Assembly: GCA_937995555.1 (NCBI GenBank)
Contig: CALKJX010000141.1
Coordinates: 1 to 9,053, forward strand
Length of the DNA stretch: 9,053 nt
Source: an uncultured Elioraea sp.
Lineage (GTDB): Bacteria; Pseudomonadota; Alphaproteobacteria; Acetobacterales; Acetobacteraceae
Reading direction: 5' to 3'
The notes under the pieces were generated by a model. It ran no database searches, was not told the DNA's origin, and saw only the letters and a program-made list of their open reading frames with translations. Made by a program: the position numbers and the translations under genes. This document shows positions 1 to 7,301 of the stretch, piece by piece. How positions within the stretch are numbered: the first letter of the stretch is position 1; each line of letters opens with the position of its first letter.

Positions 1-125
1 CCAGTGATCTTCCCATTGGGAGCTGTCCCTGTCGCGGTCGTGGCCGCGGTACACGGCGCCCACCTGCTGAGAGCAGGCCTTGGGAGGATGATCCGCCAAC
101 GGCCAGGGTGGCTCCGCGCTTCTCC
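1..125 (+). ncRNA. ssrS: 6S RNA, 3' portion (5' end outside window)
   Basis: 6S RNA mimics an open promoter and sequesters sigma70-type RNA polymerase holoenzyme in stationary phase. The segment has no coding potential of its own and shows paired structure typical of the 3' half of the alphaproteobacterial form. CCACC at 60-64 pairs with GGTGG at 107-111. Within that arm are a CTGCT/AGCAG hairpin (64-68 with 72-76) and a second hairpin of CCTTGG (78-83) with CCAAcGG (96-102) closed by GGA/TCC pairs. The GC-rich GCGG/CCGC hairpin near 34-46 also fits the apical region. The strongest support is context: in proteobacteria the 6S gene lies immediately upstream of 5-FCL (ygfA), exactly as here. 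The outer closing stem needs sequence before base 1. The 3' end is estimated at about 120-128, at or inside the 5-FCL start. I could not run a covariance model, so this rests on synteny plus manual pairing. Confidence 0.66.
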
Positions 126-695
126 ATGCCCACCGACACGCTGATCGACGCGAAGCGAGCGGCACGCGCAGCCGGGCTCGCGGCGCGCGAAGCCGGCGAC
201 CCACGCGCCGGGCTGCTGCTCGCCGGCCATGTGCTGGAACGGTTCGCGCCGCCGCCGGGCACGGTCGTGGCCGGGTACTGGCCGCTCGGTCGCGAGATCG
301 ATCCGCGACCGCTGATGCTGGCCCTGGCCGGCCGCGGCCACCCGCTGGTGCTGCCAGTGACCGGGAAACGCGGCACACCGCTTGTGTTCCGCCGCTTCCG
401 CTTCGGCGATCGGCTTGACGCCGGGCCGTTCGGCACGCGCCAGCCGGGCACGGGCGCGGAGGCGCTCTCGCCCGACGTCCTCCTCGTGCCGGTGGTCGCG
501 TTCGATGCAGCGGGCGTGCGCATCGGCCACGGCGCGGGCTACTACGACGCCACGCTGGCGGTGCTGAGGTCGCGCGGAAAGGTCATCGCCCTGGGCTGCG
601 GCCATGCCGCGCAGCGCGCCGAACACCTGCCGGCCGGGCCGCACGACCAGCGCCTCGACGCAATCGCGACCGAACATGGAGTGCTGACCGCGTGA
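126..695 (+). CDS. ygfA: 5-formyltetrahydrofolate cyclo-ligase (5,10-methenyl-THF synthetase)
   Basis: This cytoplasmic enzyme converts 5-formyltetrahydrofolate to 5,10-methenyltetrahydrofolate with ATP hydrolysis, returning the storage folate to one-carbon metabolism. The 189-residue product has the family's usual length. Visible motifs are a basic N-terminal helix (around 8-25), PLGREIDPRPL (53-63) in the substrate region, the ATP/phosphate-binding GHGAGYYD (134-141; the family usually has GxGGGYYD, so one Gly is Ala), and the late LPAGPHDQRLD (168-178). I chose ATG at 126. An in-frame GTG at 108 would add six residues but lies inside the paired 3' arm of the 6S RNA. No clear Shine-Dalgarno precedes either start, so the gene may be translated from a processed 6S-5-FCL read-through transcript. 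It overlaps the next gene by GTGA (692-695), indicating translational coupling. Confidence 0.93.
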   Translation: MPTDTLIDAKRAARAAGLAAREAGDPRAGLLLAGHVLERFAPPPGTVVAGYWPLGREIDPRPLMLALAGRGHPLVLPVTGKRGTPLVFRRFRFGDRLDAGPFGTRQPGTGAEALSPDVLLVPVVAFDAAGVRIGHGAGYYDATLAVLRSRGKVIALGCGHAAQRAEHLPAGPHDQRLDAIATEHGVLTA

Positions 696-1501
696 AGATC
701 CTGTTCCTCGGCGACATCGTCGGCCGCGCTGGGCGCGATGCGGTGATCGCGGCGCTTCCGGCGCTGCGCGCGCGGCTCGGCGCCGAGTTCGTCATCATCA
801 ACGCCGAGAACGCCGCACACGGCTTCGGTCTCACCCCCGAGATCGCGCGCGCACTGTTCGCCGCCGGCGTAGATGTGCTGACGCTCGGCAACCACGCCTG
901 GGACCGGCGGGAGCTCATCCCCTATCTCGAGGGAGAACCGAGACTGCTCCGCCCCTTCAACTACCCGCCCGGCACGCCAGGACGCGGTGCAGGGGTGTTC
1001 GCGGTCGGCAGCCGCAAGGTGCTGGTGGTGAACGCGATGGGGCGACTGTTCATGGATGCGCTCGACTGCCCGTTCCGCGGCATCGACACGCTGCTCGCCG
1101 CGCACGCGATCGGGCGCACGGTCGATGCTGCCGTGATCGACTTCCACGCCGAGGCGTCGAGCGAGAAACAGTCCTTCGCCTGCTTTGTGGACGGGCGTGT
1201 GTCACTGGTGATCGGCACGCATACCCACGTCCCGACGGCGGATGCGCAGATCCTGCCGCGCGGCACCGCCTACCAGACCGATGCGGGCATGTGCGGCGAC
1301 TACGACAGCGTCATCGGCATGCAGAAGGACGGCGCGTCGCTGCGGTTCCTCAGGAAGCTGCCGGGCGAGCGGCTGGCGCCTGCGGAGGGTGAGGCGACGA
1401 TCTGCGGCGTGTTCGTCGAGACCGACGACGCCACCGGGCTCGCGCGGCGGATCGCGCCGGTGCGGCAGGGCGGGCGGCTCGCGCCGGCGCTGCCGGAGTG
1501 A
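692..1501 (+). CDS. YmdB/TIGR00282-family metallophosphoesterase
   Basis: The 269-residue product is a calcineurin-like dinuclear-metal phosphoesterase of the YmdB family. The Bacillus member is a 2',3'-cyclic-nucleotide phosphodiesterase affecting biofilm and sporulation decisions; the role in alphaproteobacteria is unknown. Metal-binding motifs occur in the expected order: GDIVGRAGR (7-15, Asp8), NAEN (37-40, Glu39/Asn40), GNHAWD (66-71, Asn67/His68), FHAEASSEK (151-159, His152) and IGTHTHVPTAD (174-184, His177/His179). The family's conserved TDAGMCGDYDSVIG stretch follows at 196-209. No signal peptide is present, so it is cytoplasmic. The GTG start at 692 overlaps the 5-FCL stop (GTGA), which fixes the start and implies one operon. 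The gene ends 4 bp from a convergent minus-strand gene, with no terminator hairpin between them. Confidence 0.93.
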   Translation: MKILFLGDIVGRAGRDAVIAALPALRARLGAEFVIINAENAAHGFGLTPEIARALFAAGVDVLTLGNHAWDRRELIPYLEGEPRLLRPFNYPPGTPGRGAGVFAVGSRKVLVVNAMGRLFMDALDCPFRGIDTLLAAHAIGRTVDAAVIDFHAEASSEKQSFACFVDGRVSLVIGTHTHVPTADAQILPRGTAYQTDAGMCGDYDSVIGMQKDGASLRFLRKLPGERLAPAEGEATICGVFVETDDATGLARRIAPVRQGGRLAPALPE

Positions 1502-1505
1502 CGCG

Positions 1506-3464
1506 TCAGCGCGCCAGCACGATCGCGCCGTTCGCCGGCAGGCGCATGCGCGCGGCGAAGGGATAGGCGAAGCCCCAGGCGGCATCGGCGTGCACGGCGC
1601 CGAAACTGCCCACGGGCGCGACGTTCGGGAACGGGCCGTGCACGTCGCTGTTGAACACCTCACGCCACTGTCCCGGCCAGGGCAGGGTGATGGGATAATG
1701 ATCCAGCGCCTGCTCGTTCAGGCTGGCGACGACCACGATGTCGCGGCCCTCGTCCTCGACCCAGCGATGCAGCACCAGGGCGCGGTCGTGCGCATGCACC
1801 TGCGGTACGCGGACGCCCTTGCCGCTGAACGCAGGGTGCTGGCGGCGCAGCGCAACGAGATCCTGCACAAAGCGCAGGAAGTCGCGCCTGGCGCGCAGGG
1901 GCTCGACCTCGTCCCAGCCGATCAGGAACTGCGACCAGAAGCGGATGTCGTCGTGCCAGGGCCTGGCCTCGAGGATCTCCCGGCCCACGAACAGCATCGG
2001 GATGCCAGGCGCGGTCAGCAGCAGGGCGGTGGCGACGCGCGCGCGGCTGCGGCCGTACCAGGAATGCGGGCGCGACGGGTCCGCGACCGCCGGTACGCGA
2101 GGTGCGCGCGGGGCACCGGAGTCGCAGTCCCAGGGCACCACGTCGTGGTTCTCCAGGCACTGCACCACCGCCCAGGCGGCCGGCAAGGCGGGGGGCCGCA
2201 GCAGCGCCTCGGCCACGCGATCGAGATGCACATGCGCGTCCCGCCCGCCTTCAGCCTCGGCCAGCATGCCACGCAGCGCATCGCGCGGCCGGTCGCCGAG
2301 GGCGGCGTCGAAGCCGAGCCCGGCGGGCGCCGGCGTGACCGGATGGGCGCAGTCCCAGTTCCAGTACTCGGCGATCTGGATCGCTGCGGGCTTCACATGG
2401 CGGACCGTCGCCGTGGGTCGCGGCAGGATCGGTCGCCGCCATGCTCACGGATCACCGTCACCTCGTCGTAGCGGATGCCGTCGGCGCGGTACTCGGTCAG
2501 GAAGAAGCAGGCGTTGTCGATCAGGAACTGCCGCACCGGGTCCTGCCAGTAGGCGAACACCTTGCCGCCGGCCCAGCCCTTGTCGGTGAAGTAGAGGCTG
2601 CGGTTGTCGCCGCCCCAGGGCTGGCGGTCGTGGAAGTAGAGGCTGCGGTCGCCGAACCCGCCGCCGGCATGGTTGAACACGAGATCGAGGATCACCGCGA
2701 TCCCGTTCAGGTGGCAGAGATCGCTCAGGCATTTGAGCTGGTTGGGCCCGGAGATGAGATCGGCGAGGGCAAGCGGCGCATGTCCGTGTTCAGCGAGCAG
2801 CGCGTTCACCACCGTCAGATGCTGGGCAAGCTCGGCCTGGTCCCCGACCTGGTAGACCATCTCCGGCGAGAAGTGGTCGAGACCCGCATAGCCGAGGCCG
2901 AAATCGTCGTCGGACTCCTGGATCGGCAGGAGCTGGATCGCGTCGACTCCGAGCGCGCGCAGACAGGGGATGCGCGGCGACATCGAGGAACTTGCCGCAA
3001 TGCGGCGCGTCGAGATTCGCACCCCAGAACACGCCGACATGGAGCTGGTAGACGATCAGCTCGTGGAACGGCGGCGGCCGCCAGCCCCCATCGTGCCACG
3101 GATAAGCGTGCGCGGGGCCGACGAGGCCGGGGCAGTTCGGGAAGGGAGGGTGCGTGCCGAGCTCACGCGCATACGGGTCGCGCTTGAAGCCCTCGCTGCC
3201 GCCCTCGGGGCCGATGATCCAGAACAGGTAGGGGTCAGCATCGGCCATGCCGGGCGCGAACCAGGCCCAGGTGCCATCGCCGAGGGGCGTGCGCAGGGAC
3301 TGATCGCAAGGCGTCCAGCGCGACCAGTCGGCACTTGCGCGATGGTCGGTGACGAGATGGACCGCGCGCGCGGTCGGCGCCCAGGTACGGAAGGTCGCGC
3401 CGCCCGGAACGAGCGTCGCGCTCATCGGCGTGTGTCGGCCGACGACGGGTTCCGACAGGCGCAT
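1506..3464 (-). pseudogene. GH13 alpha-glucan branching enzyme/alpha-amylase-like protein, two frameshifts
   Basis: Read across two frame changes, this is one protein of about 652 residues. In order it has an N-terminal CBM48-like beta domain (ATFRTWAPTA near the start), the GH13 (beta/alpha)8 barrel, and a C-terminal all-beta domain. All four GH13 signature regions are present: DLVFNH (2686-2669), GIRYDE with the nucleophile Asp at 2467-2465, AEYW with the acid/base Glu at 2369-2367, and ENHD with the third Asp at 2144-2142. The likely activity is alpha-1,4-glucan branching or a related glycogen/maltooligosaccharide reaction; motifs alone do not separate the two. The ATG at 3464 has a strong AGGAGG upstream. 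Frame breaks: near 2975, where the frame leaves FLDVA and resumes at RIPCLRALG (one extra base or two missing), and near 2415-2417 in a CCC run, one base missing, between nucleophile and acid/base. The first and last segments share a frame; the middle segment is well conserved in the other, so this is recent decay or sequencing error, not an adapted compensating pair. Confidence 0.85.
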
Positions 3465-3549
3465 CTCCGCCTCCTCGACGCCACCGAACCGATACCGGAC
3501 GGAAGGTCAGTTTGGCGCGACGGTGCGGTTGCGCGTGATCGCGTTGGCG

Positions 3550-4503
3550 CTAGCGCTCCGGCAGCAGGCGCGGCACCAGGCGCAGGAAGGCGAGCATGCC
3601 GAACAGCTCGACCAGCGACTGCACCACGATCACGATCGACGCCGCCTGCCACGCCGGCGGCAGCGCGAGGGCGAGCGGCAGCACGACGAAGGAGTTCCGC
3701 GTGCCGAGGCTGAAGGTGAGGGTGCGGCCCGCGCGCGCGGGCAGCCCGACGGCACGGGCCAGCCCGACACCGAGCGCGAGCGTGCCGGCGAGGAACAGCA
3801 CGAAGGCCGCCGTGACGTCCAACAGCAGCGGCAGCGCGGACGTGACCGCGCCGACCTGCGAGGCGGCGATCAGGAATACCACGACGGCCAGCAGCGGCAC
3901 CGGCGCCCAGCCGAGGCGCGCGATCAGCGCCCCGCCGCCCCGCTCGGCGCGTCGTTCGGTCCACCACGCCAGCGCCAGCGGCAGCACGATCAGCGCGCCG
4001 AAGGCGGTCGCGACATGGCCGAGCGGCACCTCCGCCGTCACTCCGCCACCGACCAGCAGCCAGACATAGGCCGGCAACAGCAGCAACTGTGCGGCCAGCA
4101 GGACCGGCGTGACCGCGATCGCACGCGCGGTATCGCCGCGCGCCAGATGCGTGAAGGTGATGAACCAGTCGGTGCACGGCACGACGAGGACCAGCACGAC
4201 GCCGAGCCGCACGGCAGGATCACCGGGCACGAGCGGCACCAGCGCGGCCACCAGCAGCGGCACGGCGACGAAGTTGCCGCCCAGCACGGTGGCGACGAAG
4301 GGCCCGTCGCGCAGGGCGCCGCCGAGATGGACCAGCGGAACCTGGGTGAAGGTGGCATACAGCAGCAGGCCGAGCATCGGCCAGAGCGCGGTCTCGAACG
4401 CCGACGCGAGGCCGGGGGCGGCCGTGCCGAGCGCGAGCCCCAGCCCGATCGCCGCGAGATACGCCCAGACCTGATGCCGCTCGAGCGCCGCGCGATCGAT
4501 CAA
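3550..4503 (-). CDS. ACR3/bile-acid-symporter superfamily transporter (arsenic-resistance-protein-like)
   Basis: The 317-residue, very hydrophobic product has about ten predicted transmembrane segments, as expected for the BART superfamily (ACR3 arsenite efflux pumps and BASS symporters). ACR3-like marks are VPCTDWF at 108-114, with the Cys that is essential for arsenite transport in characterised ACR3 proteins (Cys110), the GTRNSF motif at 267-272, and a Glu in the last helix (LVELFG, Glu300). Asp-Trp after PCT differs from classical ACR3, so the substrate is uncertain. No arsR, arsC or other metal gene is nearby. The start chosen is TTG at 4503, preceded by GGAG with 7-nt spacing; the protein begins MIDRAALERHQVW, a normal N-terminus ahead of TM1. 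It lies 85 bp upstream of the broken GH13 gene on the same strand and is divergent from yebC. Confidence 0.8.
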   Translation of the reverse strand: MIDRAALERHQVWAYLAAIGLGLALGTAAPGLASAFETALWPMLGLLLYATFTQVPLVHLGGALRDGPFVATVLGGNFVAVPLLVAALVPLVPGDPAVRLGVVLVLVVPCTDWFITFTHLARGDTARAIAVTPVLLAAQLLLLPAYVWLLVGGGVTAEVPLGHVATAFGALIVLPLALAWWTERRAERGGGALIARLGWAPVPLLAVVVFLIAASQVGAVTSALPLLLDVTAAFVLFLAGTLALGVGLARAVGLPARAGRTLTFSLGTRNSFVVLPLALALPPAWQAASIVIVVQSLVELFGMLAFLRLVPRLLPER

Positions 4504-4602
4504 CCCTGGGCTCCGCGTCCCTGTTCCCGCCTCGTTCGCGCCCTGCTACACACCCGCCGCACGACACTCCCTGGACGCGACTCGAAGGACCGCGAGGCGG
4601 CG
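4504..4602. promoter_or_regulatory. Divergent intergenic region between ACR3-like gene and yebC
   Basis: This 99-bp gap must carry the start signals for two divergent genes. I see ribosome-binding purines at both ends: GGAG before the TTG at 4503 on the minus strand, and GAAGGA and GAGG before the yebC ATG. No convincing -35/-10 pair, palindrome or repeat is visible; the sequence is GC-rich and C-biased on the plus strand. Confidence 0.3.
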
Positions 4603-5352
4603 ATGGCCGGCCACTCCCAGTTCAAGAACATCATGCACCGCAAGGGCGCGCAGGATGCAAGACGCGCACGCGCCTTCGCCAAGATCATCCGCGAGATCAC
4701 GGTGGCGGCCCGGCAGGGTCTGCCGGACCCGAACGCCAATCCGCGCCTGCGCGCCGCGGTGATCGCCGCGCGCCAGGCCAACATGCCGAAGGACACGGTC
4801 GAGCGCGCGATCAGGAAGGCGTCGGGCGAAGGCGGGGCCGAGGACTACGTGGCGCGGCGCTACGAGGGCTACGGCCCCGGCGGCGTCGCGATCATCGTCG
4901 AGGCGCTGACGGACAACCTCAATCGCACCGCCTCGGATGTGCGCTCGCTGTTCTCCAAGCATGGCGGGGCGCTCGGCGAGAGCAATGCGGTCTCGTTCAT
5001 GTTCGATCGGCTCGGCATGATCCGCTACCCGGCGTCCGCCGCGGATGCGGATGCGATGCTGGAGGCGGCGATCGAGGCCGGCGCGGCTAACGTCGAGAGC
5101 GGCGAGGGGGGCCACGAGGTGACCTGCGCGCCGGACGACCTGTTCGCGGTCCGGGATGCGCTGGCGGCGCGGTTCGGCGATCCGGAGGAGGCGAAGCTGG
5201 ACTGGCGGCCGAAAACGACGGCGCCGGTGGACGAGGAGCAGGCGGCCTCGGTGCTGAAGCTGATCGACGCGCTGGAGGATCTCGACGACGTCCAGGCCGT
5301 GTTCGCCAATTTCGAGGTCTCGGACGCCGTGCTGGCGAAGCTGAGTGCCTGA
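4603..5352 (+). CDS. yebC: YebC/PmpR family protein (TACO1-like)
   Basis: The 249-residue product is a full-length YebC-family protein. It opens with the diagnostic MAGHSQFKNIMHRKGAQD, continues with NPRLRAA and ARQANMPKDTVERAI in the helical N-terminal domain (around 46-65), and has the conserved YEGYGPGG (about 87-94) and FSKHGG (about 114-119) in the central domain. Family members have been described both as DNA-binding transcriptional regulators and, like mitochondrial TACO1, as ribosome-associated factors relieving stalling at proline-rich stretches. The sequence does not decide between these. The frame is open far upstream across the antisense of the transporter gene, but the conserved MAGHSQF start and purine-rich GAGG fix ATG 4603. 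It overlaps ruvC by 8 bp, the yebC-ruvC linkage common in bacteria. Confidence 0.96.
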   Translation: MAGHSQFKNIMHRKGAQDARRARAFAKIIREITVAARQGLPDPNANPRLRAAVIAARQANMPKDTVERAIRKASGEGGAEDYVARRYEGYGPGGVAIIVEALTDNLNRTASDVRSLFSKHGGALGESNAVSFMFDRLGMIRYPASAADADAMLEAAIEAGAANVESGEGGHEVTCAPDDLFAVRDALAARFGDPEEAKLDWRPKTTAPVDEEQAASVLKLIDALEDLDDVQAVFANFEVSDAVLAKLSA

Positions 5353-5869
5353 CGGGTTTCCCCGGCGACTGCGCGTGCTCGGGCTCGATCCCGGGCTCGG
5401 GGTGACGGGCTGGGGCATCATCGAGGCGGAGGCGAACCGGCTGCGTCACGTCGCCGACGGGGTGGTGGAGACGGATGCGGCGCTGGCGCTGCCGGCGCGG
5501 CTGGCGGCGCTGCACGAGGCGCTCGCCGAGATCATCGCCGTGTGGCGTCCCGACGAGGCCGCGGTCGAGGAGACCTTCGTCAACCGCAACCCGTTGAGCA
5601 CCTTGAAGCTGGGCCAGGCGCGGGGCGTGGTGCTGCTCGCGCCGGCGATTGCCGGCATCCCGGTGGCCGAATACCAGGCGACGGCGGTGAAGCGTGCGGT
5701 GGTCGGGCAGGGCCATGCGCAGAAGCAGCAGGTGCAGGCGATGGTGCGGCTGCTGCTGCCGGGTGCGGCGCCGGGTCGCGCGGATGCGGCGGACGCGCTG
5801 GCGGTGGCGATCTGCCACGCGCACCACCGTGCGACGGCGGCCCGGCTCGTCGGGTCGGGCCGCCGTTGA
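5345..5869 (+). CDS. ruvC: Holliday junction resolvase RuvC
   Basis: RuvC is the dimeric endonuclease that resolves Holliday junctions together with the RuvAB branch-migration motor. The 174-residue product aligns along its whole length with E. coli RuvC. It has the first catalytic Asp in LGLDPG (Asp15), the catalytic Glu in VEETF (Glu75, matching Glu66 of E. coli), the KLGQARGV motif (88-95), and the acidic pair in ADAADA (Asp147 and Asp150, matching Asp138/Asp141). The start is GTG 5345, inside the end of yebC, consistent with translational coupling; the purine-rich end of yebC can act as the ribosome-binding site. ruvA and ruvB do not follow: the next gene is convergent. An 11-bp inverted repeat spans the last codons. 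Confidence 0.96.
   Translation: MPDGFPRRLRVLGLDPGLGVTGWGIIEAEANRLRHVADGVVETDAALALPARLAALHEALAEIIAVWRPDEAAVEETFVNRNPLSTLKLGQARGVVLLAPAIAGIPVAEYQATAVKRAVVGQGHAQKQQVQAMVRLLLPGAAPGRADAADALAVAICHAHHRATAARLVGSGRR
5834..5866 (+). terminator. Hairpin at the 3' end of ruvC
   Basis: ACGGCGGCCCG at 5834-5844 is perfectly repeated in inverted orientation as CGGGCCGCCGT at 5856-5866, with an 11-nt loop. The stem can extend by a G-T wobble and a C-G pair to 5832/5868. It lies inside the last codons of ruvC and abuts the stop. No T-run follows on either strand, so it is not a classical intrinsic terminator. It may act as a factor-dependent or 3'-stabilising hairpin between the convergent genes ruvC and the gene ending at 5894. 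Confidence 0.45.
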
Positions 5870-5893
5870 TCGCGCGGGCGGCGGCGGGTCGCG

Positions 5894-6517
5894 TCAGGCG
5901 CCCAACTGCCGCAGCTCCGACTCGAGCAGCTGCCGTTCCGCCCGCAGGTCGGCCTTCGGCTGATCGGCGCGCGCCTCGAGCTCCGCCTCGATCTCGACCA
6001 GGCGGGACCGGATGGCGGCGACCCGCTGCGTCACGACACGCGCCAGATTGCGGGACGCGATCAGCCAGAGCGCGCCGCAGACGATGGTCACGAGCCAGAG
6101 CAGTCCCACGCCCATGAACCACCAGCCGAGCTGTTCGTGGACGCGGGAGTCGTATCGCAGCGCCCAGGTCGAGGTGTTGTTGATCTTGATCAGCAACACG
6201 GCGCTCACCAGCACGGCGACCACGGCCAACACGATCGCGGCGGTCCGCACACCCTTGCCCTGGGTGCGCAGCTTCTGCATGCCCTCGGGCGAGGCGGCCA
6301 GGTCGGCGAGGCGGGCGCTGTCCTGCTGAAGCTGCGTGCGGATCTGCCCGCGCATGAAATACGCCATGACGCCGAGAACGATCACCAGGATCACGACGGC
6401 GTCGATGGACACGGGGGCGCGGGACATGCCGGCCTGCGCCGCGGCGGTTCCGGTCGACGCGAGCAGCAGTGCGACCGCGAGCGGCACGCTCGAACGCGAT
6501 GGCAACTCGCCCTTCAT
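5894..6517 (-). CDS. Multi-TM membrane protein with C-terminal coiled coil, unknown function
   Basis: I do not recognise this 207-residue protein. It starts with a signal-peptide-like segment (1-28, hydrophobic 11-21, ending TAAAQ). Three further hydrophobic helices follow at about 37-55, 92-111 and 131-154, and then a charged helical tail at 160-205 rich in Arg/Glu with leucine spacing typical of a coiled coil. If the signal is cleaved, three TM helices remain. The start is ATG 6517, overlapping the stop of the preceding gene as ATGA (6517-6514). Longer in-frame starts up to 6724 would read through the coding region of that neighbour in another frame and would lack the signal sequence at the N-terminus. 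It is the last gene of a four-gene minus-strand cluster whose members all look exported or membrane-bound. Confidence 0.75.
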   Translation of the reverse strand: MKGELPSRSSVPLAVALLLASTGTAAAQAGMSRAPVSIDAVVILVIVLGVMAYFMRGQIRTQLQQDSARLADLAASPEGMQKLRTQGKGVRTAAIVLAVVAVLVSAVLLIKINNTSTWALRYDSRVHEQLGWWFMGVGLLWLVTIVCGALWLIASRNLARVVTQRVAAIRSRLVEIEAELEARADQPKADLRAERQLLESELRQLGA

Positions 6518-6894
6518 GGCCGCCACACCAGCCGGTCGTTCTCGAAGAAGATGACGCAGGGATTGGCCGGGTTGAACTCCGGCTTCCTCTGACAACTCTC
6601 CAGCGCCTCGCGGCGGACCTGGTCCATGCTGAGCCGCCTGCTCCACCGGCCGCCATAGGCGCCGTCCGCCGAGACGGCGAAAGCCTTGTTGAACTCCGCG
6701 GGCGCGTAGCGCTCGAGGAAGCACGTCACGCAGGTCTTGCCGCCGCCGGCCCGTTCGAGTGCGGGCACGGCGGCCCGATAGGCGGCAGGGTCACCCTCCG
6801 CCTGCGCTGCCCCGGCGAACGCGGCCAGGACGGCGGCGATGACGCGGCTCGGCGCACGGCGCCACGAGGCGCCGATCATCAGATGATCTGCCAT
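6514..6894 (-). CDS. Secreted four-cysteine (CxxC) small protein, unknown function
   Basis: The 126-residue product has an N-terminal signal peptide (basic WRRAPSR, hydrophobic 17-29, AQA cleavage site near 32) and a mature domain of about 94 residues. That domain has exactly four cysteines: CVTC at 55-58, Cys101 and Cys113. This suggests two disulfides in the periplasm, or a redox or metal site. The stretch from FNKAFAVSADG to the end (ALESC, NPCVIFFENDRLVW) resembles the small repeat seen in various secreted proteobacterial proteins in which an alanine-rich helix and Cys precede a Cys-x-hydrophobic strand ending in VW; I cannot name the family with confidence. ATG 6894 has AAGGAG at 7-nt spacing. 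An alternative ATG at 6930 overlaps the upstream stop as ATGA but gives a long n-region. Its own stop overlaps the next start as ATGA. Confidence 0.72.
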   Translation of the reverse strand: MADHLMIGASWRRAPSRVIAAVLAAFAGAAQAEGDPAAYRAAVPALERAGGGKTCVTCFLERYAPAEFNKAFAVSADGAYGGRWSRRLSMDQVRREALESCQRKPEFNPANPCVIFFENDRLVWRP

Positions 6895-6926
6895 CAGGAG
6901 GCTCCTTCTGGTCCGGAAGGGCGCGC

Positions 6927-7295
6927 TCATCGGAGCTGTGCTGGCCAGTACTGGCGCGAGCGGTCGTGCCAGTATCGATAGCCGTCGCCGTGCCGGTAGA
7001 ACGTGTAGCAGGTGCGCACCCCGGACACGCTGTTGACGGTGCAGAGCATGCCGTCGTCGTCCATCCGCCAGGTTCCCCGCGCGCTCATCTGCGGGTCGCG
7101 GTAGCGATAGGTGCCGTCGGGCGAGAACAGGAACGTTCCGGTACCCTGGGTCCATTCGCGACCGATGAAGGTGCTGCGCACCTGCTCCGCGGTGAGGCGG
7201 CCGGCCTCGGTTGCCGCCGCGGTTCCGAGGCACAGCGGGGCGACGGCCGAGAGGGAAATGAGCGCCGCGGCGCGGCGTGTGACGCTTCGAGCCAT
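6927..7295 (-). CDS. Small secreted beta-rich protein, unknown function
   Basis: The 122-residue product carries a signal peptide (basic MARSVTRR, hydrophobic 9-27, AAA cleavage region near 28). The mature part starts with a short helix (LTAEQVRSTFIG) followed by alternating beta-type strands: GTFLFSPDGTYRYR (53-66), GTWRMDDDGMLC (74-85), then VRTCYTFYRHGDGYRYW. The pattern of F-x-pDG-t-y, then G-x-W, then D-G-x-x-C with a second Cys eleven residues later is like lipocalin/DUF995-style small periplasmic proteins; this is only a resemblance. Cys85 and Cys96 could form a disulfide. ATG 7295 is preceded by AGGTGA at 6 nt and lies 6 bp after the stop of the upstream gene, so the two are co-transcribed. 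Confidence 0.72.
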   Translation of the reverse strand: MARSVTRRAAALISLSAVAPLCLGTAAATEAGRLTAEQVRSTFIGREWTQGTGTFLFSPDGTYRYRDPQMSARGTWRMDDDGMLCTVNSVSGVRTCYTFYRHGDGYRYWHDRSRQYWPAQLR

Positions 7296-7301
7296 GATGG
7301 T

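Noticed and set aside
542..1147. Minus-strand 201-codon frame opposite the YmdB-family gene
   Set aside because: It is antisense to two genes with unambiguous enzyme motifs and has no recognisable domain.
2393..3040. Middle piece of the GH13 gene as a separate short protein
   Set aside because: It lacks a real start (its first 20 residues are out-of-frame sequence) and continues the barrel from the upstream piece, so it is one gene with frameshifts.
1242..3713. Several long plus-strand open frames across the GH13 region
   Set aside because: Translations are rich in Arg, Ala and Gly without domain motifs and mirror the antisense of the GH13 gene, whose catalytic motifs prove the coding strand.
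3349..4602. Long plus-strand open frame upstream of and continuous with yebC
   Set aside because: It is antisense to the transporter gene and the GH13 N-terminus, its translation is low-complexity Arg/Gln/Asp-rich, and the conserved YebC start MAGHSQF lies at 4603. It is a product of high GC.
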